A stretch of 64,000 nucleotides of DNA, from the NCBI GenBank assembly GCA_023078555.1, contig CM041198.1, positions 4,912,354 through 4,976,353 of the forward strand, in the 5' to 3' direction. This document shows positions 11,149 to 24,076 of the stretch, one piece after another (the stretch's first letter is position 1; the number at the start of each line of letters is the position of its first letter). The DNA comes from Ulva prolifera (lineage: Eukaryota; Chlorophyta; Ulvophyceae; Ulvales; Ulvaceae). Below the pieces are notes generated by a model that saw nothing but the letters and a program-made list of their open reading frames with translations, ran no database searches and was not told the origin of the DNA. The position numbers and the translations under genes are program-made.

Positions 11149-13056
11149 CTGCGGCAGGGACGGATCCCAGAAGGGTGCGGCGGGGGCTCTGCGGAGAGGC
11201 TGTGCCACTCCTGCTCATGCGATGTTAGGCTGACCGGTGGGCGCTGCATCGCTGGAGCCGCCTCTGCGCGATCTGCACAGATCTGTGCGTCGGTGTGTCA
11301 GCAGAGCTCGTGGGCGAGCCGGCAGCTACCGACAGAACGTGCCAGGCGCGCGGGGCCACGGCGCCGCCCCCTAGCACCGTCGCTAGCAGGCCTGCACGAC
11401 TACGATGGCCGTTGTGCAACGCGTCAGGACCGTCTGGGTGCATCACATGCACGCTCCAGGCGAGGTGCAATTGAACACGTTTCACTGCTGCTATCTTCCT
11501 TGCATGGTCCTGTGATTGGGGCTTTACACACGCACGAATCCTGCATGCGCCTGGTGCTGCAATAAAGCGTTCCTCGCACAGAAATACCGAGTATGCCACA
11601 CATGGAGGGCAAATCATGGCGGGGCCACAAACGCACCCTGCAGACGTGCGGACACCGAGACACACCGATAGTAGACCGCAGTGGGCTGGCGCACCAGCAA
11701 GACATCGCCGCCCGAGTGTGTTCCTCATCCCCTGAGCCAAACACCCCCGCTCCGTCCCCGACTCTTGAATAGCGGTGGGGATGCGCCTTGCTGGGCTGCA
11801 GTGGCGTCAGATATACATGCAGTTCAGGTGTAGCAACGCTTCATGGACAGAGCCGTGACGGGGGGTGAGGGGCCAGCCGACGGGGTCGCAGAACCTGTTG
11901 TGGGGATGCAAGCCGGTGCAGCGCAGGGGGGTTTGTGGGGCTCGCCGTGGGGAAACGAACCCGGGCAGCGGAGGGGGCCACGGCTGCCGAAGCCGGTGGT
12001 ACTGGGCCGCACCAGCGGTTTCACGTGCAGCAGTCGCAGTGCCTTGCGTGGTGCTGTAGCAGCAGGATCGCTGAACGCTGCACGGGTCCTGCGCAGACAC
12101 CACTGCCTCGGAAGAGATGAGCACATGCACATGCAGGCACAGAAAACTCATGACGCGCCGTTAAATGGTGCAGGGGGTCCGGGGTCTGTGGGGACTGACA
12201 GTAGCAGAGGCTCCAGGGCATGTTCTGGAGTCGCGACACGTCACCTCTTCGGCAGTACACACCACCCAGTCCAGGGTGCTCATCTTGTGCGGCGCATGCC
12301 GCACCCTTGTGCACAGCGTGTCCCGCTGCAGTGACAAATGGCGCAGCGACAGGCCAGTTGCGCACCAGGACACCTCGGGCGCGTCGACGTTGGTTGGAGG
12401 CGGCCTTGGCAGATGCGGACGCTCCCTCAGCAAGGCTCCCAGCAGTGAGCCGAACAGATGACCAACCACCTGCTGAGAAGGAGGGGAGGGCTGCTGATAT
12501 CGACATGAGGCCGGAGGCGTGTGACAATGCGAGTCCATAGTGCACCACCGCAGCCTGCATCACACCACACGTCATCTACACTCACTTGCGTGGCAGATCG
12601 GCCGACACTGCTCTTTCTTGGGCGGCAGGATGCACCGTGCTGCAGGTGCCATCCGCCACTACTAAACCAGCCACTGTCCGAGTGCCCCGAGAACAGTGTC
12701 ACCAGACATAGGCCAAGGCAGTAAAGTTGGCAACAGACCGGATATCAGCTTGCAAGAGCAGCCCATGCAAAGACGTAGCTAGACGAAGTGATGAGGAAGC
12801 AACAGCGTCGATCGGCACCTTTCGATGGAGACGTAGGGCTTTCACCTGCGAACGCAGTGCTGACAAGAATACAGGTATCACCTTCCTGTCCTTCATCTGC
12901 GCATGACACAAAATTCAAGCGAAACGTCTTCAAGGATACTCAGTTCTTAGGCAGTGGTAGGGATGGCGAACGATGTTCTGCAAGGGGTGACACACCTTGT
13001 TGACTGAGGTGGGGGCGCCAAGTGGCGCAAATTCATCAATAACTGATCAGAAATAA

Positions 13057-15496
13057 CTATGTGGTACGATCCGAAGAGGCTCTGCCAGCTCTGGACGCAG
13101 TGGCAAGAGCAGGCGAGAGCGGTATACAGTCGATGGGACCGCCGTGCGAGACGACCAGAGCGTCATGCTCTTGAACTATGTAGACGTCAGCGAATGCATC
13201 TTCTGCAGATCCTGCAGACAAATCCAATGCAGGATGCTTGAGGCCTTCTGTCGTGCACAGCAAGCCGGCGAAGCTGGAAAGCATGCGCTGCAGATCCACA
13301 CTTGCTGCGTCACACCTCGCCAGTGGATGCCCCAAGATGGCTTGTACAGTGCAGGGGTACGGTTTTGCGTAACGTCGTGCGGAACCGAGCGTAAGCTGCA
13401 GCGCCGTGGGACTGTCGAGCACTGGCTATGGGTGGCTTCGGTGTGCCATGCAGCTCGAGGTGCTGCGGCCTGCCAGACCGCGTGGATTCTTGCAACGCAC
13501 GGCCACGTCCGAGAGTGACATTTTAGTCGCGGGGTAGCCACTCGCAAGCTGCATCTGCCAGGCTGATGTATCAGGCCACATCTTTGGTGCCACAGTAGCC
13601 TCGGGAACCGGGTAGCGATTGCCATCTGCGGCAAGCTGCCGCTCCGGTCACACGAGCTCCCTCTGAAAATGAAAAAAAAATTGCTGGACGAACGTTCTGG
13701 TTTGCTGCTCGTAGAGCGCATGGCGATAGCTGTGCCACTGCTAGCAAACCAACAGGCACCGCCCCGTTGCGGCTTTCACCTAGCACGCCCGACCTCAGTA
13801 CAATGGAAGCTCGTGGCATGTAGTTGAAAGTTTGATTGTGATGCATATGGTCAAGATTTATGCTTAGCCTGGTTGCGCCACCCGGTGCCTGCTTCTTACA
13901 CCGTTCATTGCTTGCTCGACAGCGATCTCTCTTACGCCACCGCATATCACAACAGCCTTGACTGTCCTCCAGGAGGCACCCCAAAAACGTACAGGGCAAC
14001 TCCAACATGTCCGCGTGTAGGACCTGGCATACCACAACCGTAACAGGCGATTGCTGAATGAAATAATTTCCCAAACAATGTAACCCACGAGGAGGGACCT
14101 CCAATGCTGCAAGGACAAAGTTGTTGGGACCAAATTGTTGGGGCGTCCCAAGAGGCGACCTTTGTCACAAAACCTTGAGGCTGCTGCCATGGCAGAAAGG
14201 CGGACTCACTCAGGGCATGAAGAAGCCTCAGGGGCGGTGCTGGCACGGTATTTGGTGGTGGAGACTGGGTGGCACAGATTGATTCTGGAGCTTTGATCAG
14301 TATTGAGTCCTCATGCCCTTGAATGGGGATCTTCTCTTCATTCCGGTTGTGCTGGCCATGGGCATCCCCAGAGGCGCCACTGGCGATTGGCGCCTGCATC
14401 AGTACCTGCGCCTGCATCAGTTTGCAGGCTGAGTCCCGCCAAGACTTACTGTACACTTGCTGCTGCTCAAGCTCACACAGTCGATTTTTTCTCCTACTTT
14501 GATTTGCAATGGTATCACGGCCATCAGATTGATGACCGCCACAGAATGGTTTGCACGCATTGCTGCTCTGTACTTAGTGCAGCTCGGGTTGAGCACGAGC
14601 CTCACAGCAAGGTGGCACACAGTCGTTCGGAGCCAGAGGATGTGTATTTATTGCCATCTTCAAGCATATCTGTGCACATGACACAGAAGAAGAATATGCT
14701 TCCATCTGTAGTTGCTAGTACAATGACACCATACAGGAGCAACTGGGCATGCTGGAACAACAGCGACTGAGGAACCACAGCAGAGCAACAGCAACAGAGC
14801 AACAGCGACAAAGAAGCAGCAAATTAGTGTACATCAACCCTTTGCCATGCGTGCACAGTATCAGTCAGGGCCATGTGATGAATCTGAATGAGTAGGCATT
14901 ATTGGATGGCACCCAGCTGCCTCCGAACAAAGACGCGATAGCAGTGACCGGCAGTTTTCAACACATGTCATCGCTGTAGCACAAAGACGCACATGCTGTA
15001 CAAGCAGGCGGGGTGACACTATTTCTCCTGAGACCGCGAGATGAGCCGGAGGATATGCCGCTGTAGCACCTTGCAGTCGTGGGATATTTTCCATGCACGC
15101 CGTCTTGCTTGATTTGAGCTCTTCATGTTCGAGTTGCAATGCATGCAGCTTTGCAGCTGTGTTGCTCATCACACAGATGAGCAGTGTGATGACAACACAC
15201 AGAGCACCTGCAAAAGAAAGTGCACCTCAATTGAAAATGCATGCCCGAGCTCAACCCGCAAAGCTTTATCAGAGTTGTATCCTTATTGGGCGATGACAGG
15301 TGCCGGCGCGTGTGCACCATGCTGCAGACCGTATGCTCGCACCTATTGTGTATATTGGGAATTTTCTGTATGAATGTGCGCCTCCTCTGAGCCCCGGCAG
15401 CACTGTCTCAGGCCCTTGCGCAGCGGAAATTGGCATCGGCTGCACCACACCCGGTGACGGCTCCTCCTCCATTACCACAGCATTCGGCTTGTCCAT
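13057..15496 (-). CDS. Putative type II membrane protein with coiled coil, unknown function
   Basis: Not recognised. The start ATG at 15496 opens a cytosolic segment of about 50 residues (MDKPNAVVMEEEP). Exon 1 (15343-15496) joins exon 2 (15070-15207) in phase at FPIYTI|GALCVV, which completes one membrane span (ALCVVITLLICVM) followed at once by a heptad-like coil (LHALQLEHEELKSSK). An exon at 14174 to about 14492 continues the coil (NRLCELEQQQVYSKSW) and a Pro-rich linker. It joins across a 67-base intron to an exon starting at 14106. Further likely exons at about 13,640-13,540 (motif GNRYPVPEATVAPKMW) and 13,057-13,400 (ending HDALVVSHGG ... SSDRTT stop) join in phase 0 through a gtgcgt donor and a gctgcag acceptor. 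The middle exons, and the exon 2 to 14,492 join, are unresolved. A short N-tail, one span and a luminal stem fit a Golgi-resident type II enzyme, but no catalytic motif was identified. Confidence 0.5.
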
Positions 15497-18400
15497 GGCA
15501 GAGGCTGCGCTGCTTGCAGATTTACCGCAGGGGGTCCACATACCGGTCTCTGGCAAGGCAGAGCTGCACATGAACTGCTGTTGTGTGAGGCTGTATTTGA
15601 CCTTCTGTTATACAACATGCGACTTATACTCATGTTCCAGTTCCTCACCGAGGTGCACGGCGTCCTGATGCTACAGCGTCCGAACTGATCTGTGCGTGCG
15701 CATGCATGTGTGTGTGCACTGTCACTGCGGCCCTGCTGCCCGCACAGCCGCGGTGGCCGAAGCTGGCAGTCCGGCCGCCGCCGGCGCCCCATACGCATGA
15801 AGCTTGGCCCCCTCCCCCCCCCCCCCCCCCCCCCCCTCCTGATTCCTCCCACAGACGACCCTTCATCTCAATCGGGGCATGCATGTGTGTGTCGTGGCTA
15901 CAGTGTACATGCGGCTGTGCTGTATGCGGAGAGCCTCAGAAGTAGGTAGCGCCGGCCGCAGCGGCAAGAACACCGCACACCCAGGGGCAAGGCCCCATAG
16001 TCAGTCCAGGCAGCACAGAACCAATGGCATCCTCATAGTAAGCCGACATACGTGCAACTTCACATCACAGAACCTGGACTCTGCAGCGTTTCAACATCAC
16101 ATGTGCACACCAACACCCCAAACCATGCCCCCCCCTGCAATACCAGGCACACGCAGACATCCACAAGCATGCACCTCCACCGCAGTCAGCCGCATACTCT
16201 CGACCTTCACAGCTTGTACTTCGCAATGTCATGTATACGAGCACATGTGCCATGGGAACATGTACAAAGTGATGACTGCATGGCGGCAGGCGGCATCGTG
16301 ACGACTTCAAGCAGCAAGTGGGCGTGCGAGAAGGTGCTCACAGGCCAAGGTCGGACAGGCGGGTAGCAGTGCAGCATCTGTGCGCACGCCAGGAACAGTA
16401 CATGCTTGCGTGGCGTGCGCGAGCGCGTCCCGCGGCGCACACGGTCAACGATTGTGGGGACGAGGGGTCGACGCTGAAGAATCTCGTCCATCCGAACCGC
16501 ATGCTGCGGTAACATCCGAACAGGCGTCGCTTCGATGACTTCTTTGAATTGCAGGACAGCAATTTTGACATACACACGAGGACGTGCACAGCTAGCGCTC
16601 TCGCAGAAATCTCGAGCTCGCACAGTGCATCTCCCATTCGCAAAGATGATCGACAGCAGCCACCCTCACTCGAAGATGCAGGACAGAGTAGTGCGCATGC
16701 AATCAGTCAAGAAGCAAGGATTCTGGTAATGGATGCCTTGCCGCGCGTGCACCTTGCAGCGCACCAGCCAGGTGGTCCAGCCTGCTGCAACACGCTGGCG
16801 CCATCCGGATCACTCGCGGTCACCCAGCAGATGTCCAAGTATTACATAAAATTTTCACGAATTCTGGAGGTGCTGCTCAGCCTGTTCGCAAACTCCACGC
16901 AGGCGGTAGGGCATAACGAACCGGAGCAGACATGTACAGCGCTTGAACCGGCCAAACTACATTGGTTCCATGTACACAAATAGTCTGTGATACAAGAAAG
17001 GCCATTTTCAGAGGTTTACATGCTACTTGCTGTGGCCTCAGGTGCCCGTCCCTTCGACGCACGAGCAAGTGATACAGTGTTCGGAGAGCGAACAGGCACA
17101 TCCGGATCCATGACACAATGCGGCATGACGATGTCGTCTCGCTTGGCATGTCAAGCGCTAGAAAGTCACTCTGAAAAAAAAGCAGGCATGCCAGCCGGGG
17201 ATTCGCACTGATCTATGTACTTCCGAGCAATCAACAGCCTCGCGTGCGCAGCTGTGCAGCAAAAGCAGTCGCGACAGCGCTGGCCCAGGCTAGCTAGCAG
17301 GCGTTACTATATGTGACCATCTAGGTATCTGTCAAATAACCTCGACCATGTTACCACTACATTGAAACGAGGGTCGCCGCAGTATGTATTCGTGCGGTGA
17401 CAATGCCACATAGGCATGCAGTGCTGCATGCACGTCCAGCTCAGTGTCCTGGCCAGTGCGTCCCCTGCTGTTCGAGATTTCGCAAATCCACATGTTCAAC
17501 ACGAACGGTGCAGATATCTGCTGCACAGGACTGCCAGGTGCCTCACACATGCCTCGAGTCTCGCCAGGGGCTCTGGGGAATTCTTGTTCTCAAGCTGGTG
17601 TACAGCTTGCAGATGGAGTGTGTGCAGCGCCTAGGCTGGGTGGAAGACACTCATCCTCGCACGGCTATGGAAGCACACAAGACCCACTCGAAGTATGCAC
17701 TTATTTCTTTCGTGCCATTCGGCGGCATATTACCCTGAGACAGGGAGTGTGTGTGGCTGCAATAGGCACACATAGACGACATGCATAGGCACACGTAGAC
17801 ATTCATGTCCACCGTGCTGCCCGACACCAGAATCTCTCGCCCAGCTATCTGGTGAGACCAGGCGAGCGAGCTGATCTCGCGTTGCATGTGCAGTGAAGAA
17901 CCCTTGGGTGACAGCTGTCATCGGTATTGATGACCAGTGCCAAGTATCCTCGGCACCATCTGTTGGAGTTTCGTGGTGACATCGGGCCTGAAGGTACACA
18001 CTTTACCAGCAATGCGGTGACTCACGATCGGTGAGAATGCTTGGTTCACGCATTACCGGCAGTGCAGTGTGATTGCTTTTGGCACGGCCCGCCTCTGGCA
18101 TGGCCTTCTGCAGCATGGGCGCCTGCACTGATGTACCCCTGTGGCCTGTCGCCAGGGGCGCAGCAGGGCAGGACGGCATGAGTGGCTTTGGGTGTGGGCG
18201 GCCGGGGACTGGGGCCTCCTCGGGGCTGCTGTGTGTGTTTGTGTGGGGTTGGGTAAAGTAAAAAGCAATCATGAATATATAGAGCCGTATCCTGAAAGGA
18301 CATTGACAACTTTGCAGTAACAGGATCACATATGCTGATTGGGTCATGCCACCTGGGCTGCGTGTGCCTTCGGGCAGTGCTGTGGGGCAGGGGCCGCGTG

Positions 18401-19129
18401 CGGGTGGCAGTTGCAGGCATCCGGGCGTGTACGTGTGTGTCTGTGTTGCCTTCCGGCGTGTTTGGTTCCCTGCCGCCTGCCTCTCTGGCGTTGTGGTTGC
18501 GACGGTGTCACAGAGAACGCCCACGACTCGACCTGGAACCATGCAATCGCGTTCCTTGACTCAAGGCCCATGCAGAAGGAAGAGATGTGGTACTGCACGT
18601 GACTGCTGCAGCCTGCAATGGAGGCGCACCGATAGATCGGGCCCCCTGGACACTGTAGGCAAAGCCAGCGGGCTGAGCCTTGAAGTGCACGGCCTGGGTG
18701 AGGCGTGAGCGCACTGCCTCCTGAGTCTCCTGCACCGCACAGTGCATTGGCAGCGGTACACTTGTAGGTGAGGTGCACGCTGGGTGGACGCATGTCAAGC
18801 CGCCGTCGTTCCTGGTGAGAAAGGCACTGCGGCGCGAATGTCATGTTGATACTCGCCCCAGCACTACCCACCCCATCCAGCGCACGCTACATCTGATTTC
18901 AGGCTAGAGCAGAGCGGTAACATGAACATGAACAATATCACAGGCCGCCGCTCCATGAACTGCATTCGGCATGTGCAGAAGATGGGCCCCACAAGTGCTG
19001 GCAGCAGGCTCCACAAGTGCTGGCACTTTCGGCGTTGGTTGAAGACAGTTTGCGGCAACACAGCACACGCGAAGTGCAAATCGCCGTACATTTCTCCCAC
19101 AGCAAGCATCCAGGGCAAGCAAAGCCTCG
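15497..19129. other. Anonymous region, no confident gene
   Basis: Holds a C-homopolymer at about 15,813-15,836. Two longer open frames (plus 16549-16983, motif MSKYYIKFSRILEVLLSLFAN; minus 16207-16623, motif KIAVLQFKEVIEA) look mildly coding. They conflict with each other in strand and have no recognisable family or splice partners. Confidence 0.35.
15813..15836. repeat. Poly-C tract
   Basis: A long C run (poly-G on the minus strand), the mirror of the G tracts at 10.0 and 11.1 kb. Confidence 0.85.
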
Positions 19130-20900
19130 CGCTTGCAGGTGCACAATGGGGAATGGCCAGTGATGACCCCGCCTGTGCCACGATGCATGCAGGCTTAGCA
19201 CGACACCACAGGACGCGGCTCGATGAACGGGTGTCTGCACGGCTGCAGCAGATTCGATGTTGGGCATGGAGCGCGCAGTCAGTTGAGAGCGCATGCATGG
19301 CTGCGCAGGGTGCCAGTCTCATACAGGGACCTGCGCCGATCCAGTGACAACACTGCCGGGCCACTAGATTGCCACAGTTATGCACACGTGCAGATGCGGC
19401 GGGCGCTGGTGCCTTGTAGGCAGCACAGGTTCAGGTAGGTGGGATGCACGGCTGTGGAGGGCGGCGGCGCACCCTGTCGTCCTCAAGGCTGTGAATGTGA
19501 ATACATCGCATGAGGGGGATATTGCCCTCTGAGGCGTCTGACTCAATGGTCCGCTTTTTCAGGTATATGCACTGCTCGTGCGCCACCTCCCGTTCGAACT
19601 CTTCGCTGCTGATGCCGGATGTCGCGACGTCCTCCGTGCACCCCATGATGTGACGGGCAGCGTTCAGCTGGAGCGGGGCTGGTCTCTGCTCGGCAGGCTG
19701 AGGCACATGGTGTTACCTGCAGGTACCACAGCAGATGGGTGCGGCATTTAGTGGCAGCATGGCAGCGCAGCAGCAGTGGTTTCGGTCAGGTGTGTGGATT
19801 CTCTGCTTGGCACATGTTGGCGTCATGATGGGACTGTGCTCACAATGGCAGGACACAAGGGAGCTGACACATGGCTCCTAAGGTGTTCTGCTCTGTGGCA
19901 GGGCATGGTGGCAAAGGGTGCAGCGACGTGACATTGCTACGGAGCGTCTGGCGCCGCAATGTTGCCGGTGCATATGTGGAGCACAAGAGCTCCGCCTGAT
20001 GGCTGCAGCTGCAACTATTCTATTTACGTCGGGTGAGCGAGACGAGGGGACATCTCACAGGGATCGCTAGACGCATGTCAGCGATGGAGCAGTGAGCAGG
20101 TAACGTATGAGGCTACAGTGAAGCAATCACAAACTGAGTGCCTCAGCGACCCAGCTTCAGGAGATAGGCTGGACAGGCCTGGAGTGCACATACCACAAGA
20201 CCACCTGATGTATACGGACGGGATACTATGTTGGAAAGAGATTGACTGACTGTATAGATGAACACTCCAGTTGGTGAACAAGTTGAGGCAACAGGGACTT
20301 CGGCCTTCGCAAAGGGCTGCCACAAAACGACTACACATTCGGCCACGAAATCCTGAAAAGGGTGTAGTGTGTTTGGATCATTGGTGACACATGTGTGAGG
20401 CGGTTGCGCACCCAGGCAGAGGTGGAAGTTGGGAATGCTGCGGAGAGTGCGCGCGGCTTGAGCTGACCGCCCTATCCACACAAGTCAAATGGGCCGACTT
20501 CATATCGTGACGCTCACACGTATTGCTATATATCGGTACGGGCGCTGCGGGTTCTGCTTGTGCTTGCTACAGCTCGGTCGACCTGTTCTGGACAACGATC
20601 AGTCGGCCCACGAAGGCATGTGCATTATTGAAGCACACGAAGAAAGCCCAAGCACAGATCATGGAGTGCATACGGTGCCACCAGGCGGATCGTGCAGCGC
20701 ATACGGTGTCACTAGGCGGATTACCTTCACCGAAGGTAACATGCTCACATCGCCGCGCGGTCCCTTTTCTTACAGGGCAGCTGGATGCTGGTGCACATGA
20801 ACGTTTCAGCATCGCCCTGATGAAGACGTTGGTGCAGCTTGGAGCTGTTCAGTAGTTGGTCAGTATGGGGCCATTGCATGGCTGGCGAGTCTGCTGATCG
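19130..20900 (+). repeat. Dispersed repeat, copy 1 (about 1.8 kb)
   Basis: Collinear but diverged from copy 2 at 26,250-28,275. Matching landmarks include the segment around gccacgatgcatgcaggct (19,178), the segment reading tggcagcgcagcagcag (19,759), a stretch near gctgcggagagtgcg (20,437) matching 27,779, and a shared right end at gcatggctggcgagtctg (20,876 versus 28,258). No intact ORF is shared in frame between the copies, so coding capacity is not supported. No terminal repeats or target-site duplication were found by eye. Confidence 0.75.
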
Positions 20901-21693
20901 CGCTGCCGAGATTCACCTTCGCTGTGGTAAGCTATGCCTGTTGTGAAGCATGCCCACGGCAGAGCGACTGCACCAGACACAAAAAGAGCAATGGAGACGG
21001 CAGCGCCAACAAAAGAACGATACAGTGGCACAGACACACTCCGTGCCGTCACTGCAGCTGAACGGAAAGCCAATGGCGCATGAACGTTTTCACTCTGAAA
21101 GTCTACAAACACCTTCGTATAGAGGCCATCAAAACTAGTCTCATGTATCCCACACGGCTATACGAATGATGAGTCAACAATGCAGGAGCTCCTCGAGGGT
21201 CGACCTCGTTGCAACATAGCTCGCCGGTGAACGCAAGCGCGAAAGAGGCTGCAAAACAACGCTATGATGCAAAGCTTATACCGTAGAGAGACAATTTATG
21301 CTATTTCCTTCGTTAAGTGTCGTTGTGTGATTGCCTACACAACGCACCTTCCAGAGAGAATAGTTTGTTGTCAGGGCACGCAGCAGCATGCACACTCGCC
21401 TTGCGCACACGTCAGTAGCAATGAGGTGTACACATGGATTGTCCGAAGTGAAGCTGATCCAATTTGCCTCACCCGATCGGCTGCAAGCTGTCCATCGACG
21501 AGCCTGATGAAGCGTGTTGGCCAGTCATCGGGTTGCCGGTGTTCCTTGTGCTTGGATGAAGCTCCGGGAGTCCACATGTTAATTCCTTGTATATCCGAAC
21601 ACGCGGACACGTGCATGCGCGATGTGTCGAAGGAGGCACTATCCATTCTCGAGAGCTCGAGGTCATGCACGGCTGCACCGAAAGCGCTTGCTG
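20901..21693. other. Intergenic region upstream of the LRR gene
   Basis: Open frames at 21264-21698 (plus) and 21371-21781 (minus) overlap antisense and have no family motifs. Nothing else is evident. Confidence 0.4.
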
Positions 21694-21701
21694 TATAATT
21701 A
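21694..21701 (+). promoter_or_regulatory. Possible TATA element of the LRR gene
   Basis: tataatta lies in a local AT-rich patch 117 bases upstream of the ATG at 21811. There is no independent evidence of a transcription start. Confidence 0.3.
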
Positions 21702-21810
21702 TTAGTTAACAAGCAGTCGTTGCGATGCTGCTGTGATAGTCCCTTGTTTGATTGAATATTTTGAGCAAGCCACGCAAACACAGCTTAAATCGTTGTGAAC
21801 GTGTCGTACC

Positions 21811-24076
21811 ATGGATGGCTTCGACGCTCCTGTGTGCCTAACACGTTCCGCACCTCTAGATGCTGGCTCCGGACAGCTGGTCTTCTACGACGTCATCGAC
21901 TCGGCAACTGTCTCTCGGTGCAGCGTTTTGTCATGCATTGCTGAAGCTGGCGGGGAGGTGGTGTTGCCGAACAGCATCAGGTTGCCAGAGTTCAGAACTT
22001 GGCTCTCTGCGACCTCTGCCAACAGCTCGATGGTCCCAGACTTGCCTCTTGCGTCCATTTGCGTCGTCCTCAAGGTGCGGCGTTCAGCTGCCGGACGACT
22101 GTTCGCGCGTCGCTCGTCGGATCGTCCCTTAAATTGTTTAAAAAAAGATTGACCGTCCCGCGACTGTGATGACGCGATAGTACGCAGCCCCGTGACTCGA
22201 TGTTTTGCATCAGGTGGCGGATGCTCTAGATGATGCACATCTGGACAACTGGATTGACGTTGCTGCAACTCGCTTGACACAGCATGTCGTTGCCCACGAG
22301 CAGCACGATGACTCGACTCCGCGACAGCTTGCTGACAATTTATCTCTGTTGTCACGTTCCCTTCAAATCCGCCTGTTCAAGGCTGTATCTCGCGACTCAA
22401 GCCAGATGCAAAGCCTGCTTGAGTTCTTGCCTTGCCGCATACACGAAGCCATCGTTGCAGCAAATATCACTCCCACCAGGATGCTTGAAATATGCCTCCA
22501 CGACAATTCACTCCCGCCTGTCAAGGCCCTCACGACCCTTACTCCATCCCCTCCTTCTGTCCTGTCCCTCAACGTTCACAGTCCAGAAGAATCACCAATT
22601 CAAGGCCAGGCTTGGGAGCAAGCGGCCCCACACCTTGCTGAGGCGTTGCAGCAACATTCAGGCATCACCAGCCTACGCCTTGACTTGCAGTGCATCGATG
22701 CTGCCTCGGCAAAGATGCTTGCCGTACCCATCGCCACACTCAAGTCCTTGCAGACCCTTCACTTGCAAACCGGCGTCGAACCCAGCACAACGATCACTTT
22801 GCAGCAGATGCTGCAAGCTCTGCCCCAGCTGAGAGCCTTGTCCCTGTCCCTGCATCTTGTCTCTGCGTCACTGGAAAGCCAGCATGATGCCAGCACATCA
22901 AGCAAGTTTGGAGTGTGCCTGGCAACCATGCTGTCTCCTGCCACCAGCCTGACATCACTTCTCATTCGAGCCAAGGCGGACAGTGGGAAGGAACGCTTTG
23001 TAGCAACAAAGCACCTCGAATTGCCATGTCTAAGCCACCTAGATGTGCTGTTCGACTGTCCGATCAAATCCAGAATCACTGCTGCAAACACAAACTGCCA
23101 CGCGATCGCTGTCAGCAACCTGTTGAGCCAGTTGTCCGCCCCCCTGCATCACTTCTCCGACTGGCGTGGAAGTCCTGAACTGCAACCAGAAGACTCTCCT
23201 TACGCACAGCGCCTCTACAGCAGCCTAGTGCGCTTCACGCAGCTGCGACGCCTTGACCTCTGCGCTCCAAGAGATGACGACTGTTGGTGCACAACAGTAC
23301 AGGATGCGGTCTCTGCCGCCGCGCCGTCTGCGCTGGTGGAGTTGCGCCAGCTTCAGCACCTCCGCTTCGAGGCTGCATCCGCCACTTGCCTCGCTACAGT
23401 TCGGCTGCTAACGGGGGTGACTACCCTATCGCATCTGCACCTGGAGTGCTCGTATGAATCGAGCCATGAGGTTTCCCCCGAGGTACACTCGGATCTGTTC
23501 CATGGCTTGTCCATGCTGCCGCTGTACAGCCTGCACCTGGTGCTACATGACCTTGACGACCTGCCAGGCGTCAGCAGCCTGCTCGTCCGGGAGCTAACAC
23601 GGCTGACGGCGCTGCGGCTGGACATGTGTACTTGCATGCACACCCTGGCGGATGTCGCCGCTCTCGCAAGCATGACGGGCCTCCAGAAGCTGCACCATCT
23701 CTATGCACACATGGACGAGCAGGTGCACGCTAGTTTCGTGCGCGCCCTGCAGGCGCTGCCTGCTCTCACCAGTGTCGTGTGCTCATGCGAAGAAGCGTCA
23801 GAATCGCTGCTGTGTGAAGCACCGCCGCAGGCATGGCCGGCGCTGCAGGAGCTCGGCATGATGTTGTCAGAACCGTTTGCCCAGCTGTATGGCAAGACAG
23901 TCATTTTCCAATTGCCCAGCGACATACCGGAGCTCCAGCATTTGGGTTTTGAACGCCTATTTGATGATGACTATATGTACGAAGAGGACTTTCAAGTTTT
24001 TGTTTGGAGCTACATCAAGAGGCAGGCCGATGATGCTGGAATCACAGTCTCCTTTTGTGGCGAGCCTCCATTCTAG
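21811..24076 (+). CDS. SKP1/BTB-like plus leucine-rich-repeat protein
   Basis: Two exons, 21811-22074 and 22214-24076, joined in phase 0 by a GT-AG intron (donor aag|gtgcgg, acceptor ttgcatcag), give about 708 residues. Residues 20-125 read like a diverged SKP1/BTB fold: the segment EVVLPNSIRLPEFRTWLSA corresponds to the SKP1 strand-helix around VPLPN, and the segment spanning the splice (LKVADALDDAHLDNWIDVA) corresponds to the SKP1 helix around AANYLDIKGLLD. From about residue 200 to 680, irregular leucine-rich repeats follow (ITSLRLDLQ, LQTLHLQTG, LRALSLSLHL, LTALRLDMCT), of the RNI/F-box-LRR style. No membrane span or signal peptide is seen. The likely role is substrate recognition or scaffolding in a ubiquitin-ligase-like complex, which is inference. 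The SKP1 similarity was judged by eye from remembered SKP1 sequence. Confidence 0.8.

Larger units (their letters stand above)
9515..13056. other. Anonymous region with poly-G tracts
   Basis: No gene is supported. One plausible lone minus-strand exon lies at about 12,581-12,673: it follows an acceptor ending ggacag, reads VADGTCSTVHPAAQE and ends at a consensus donor gtgagtg. It could not be connected to other exons. Many other open frames follow from GC-rich composition. Two G-homopolymer tracts lie in this interval. Confidence 0.4.
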
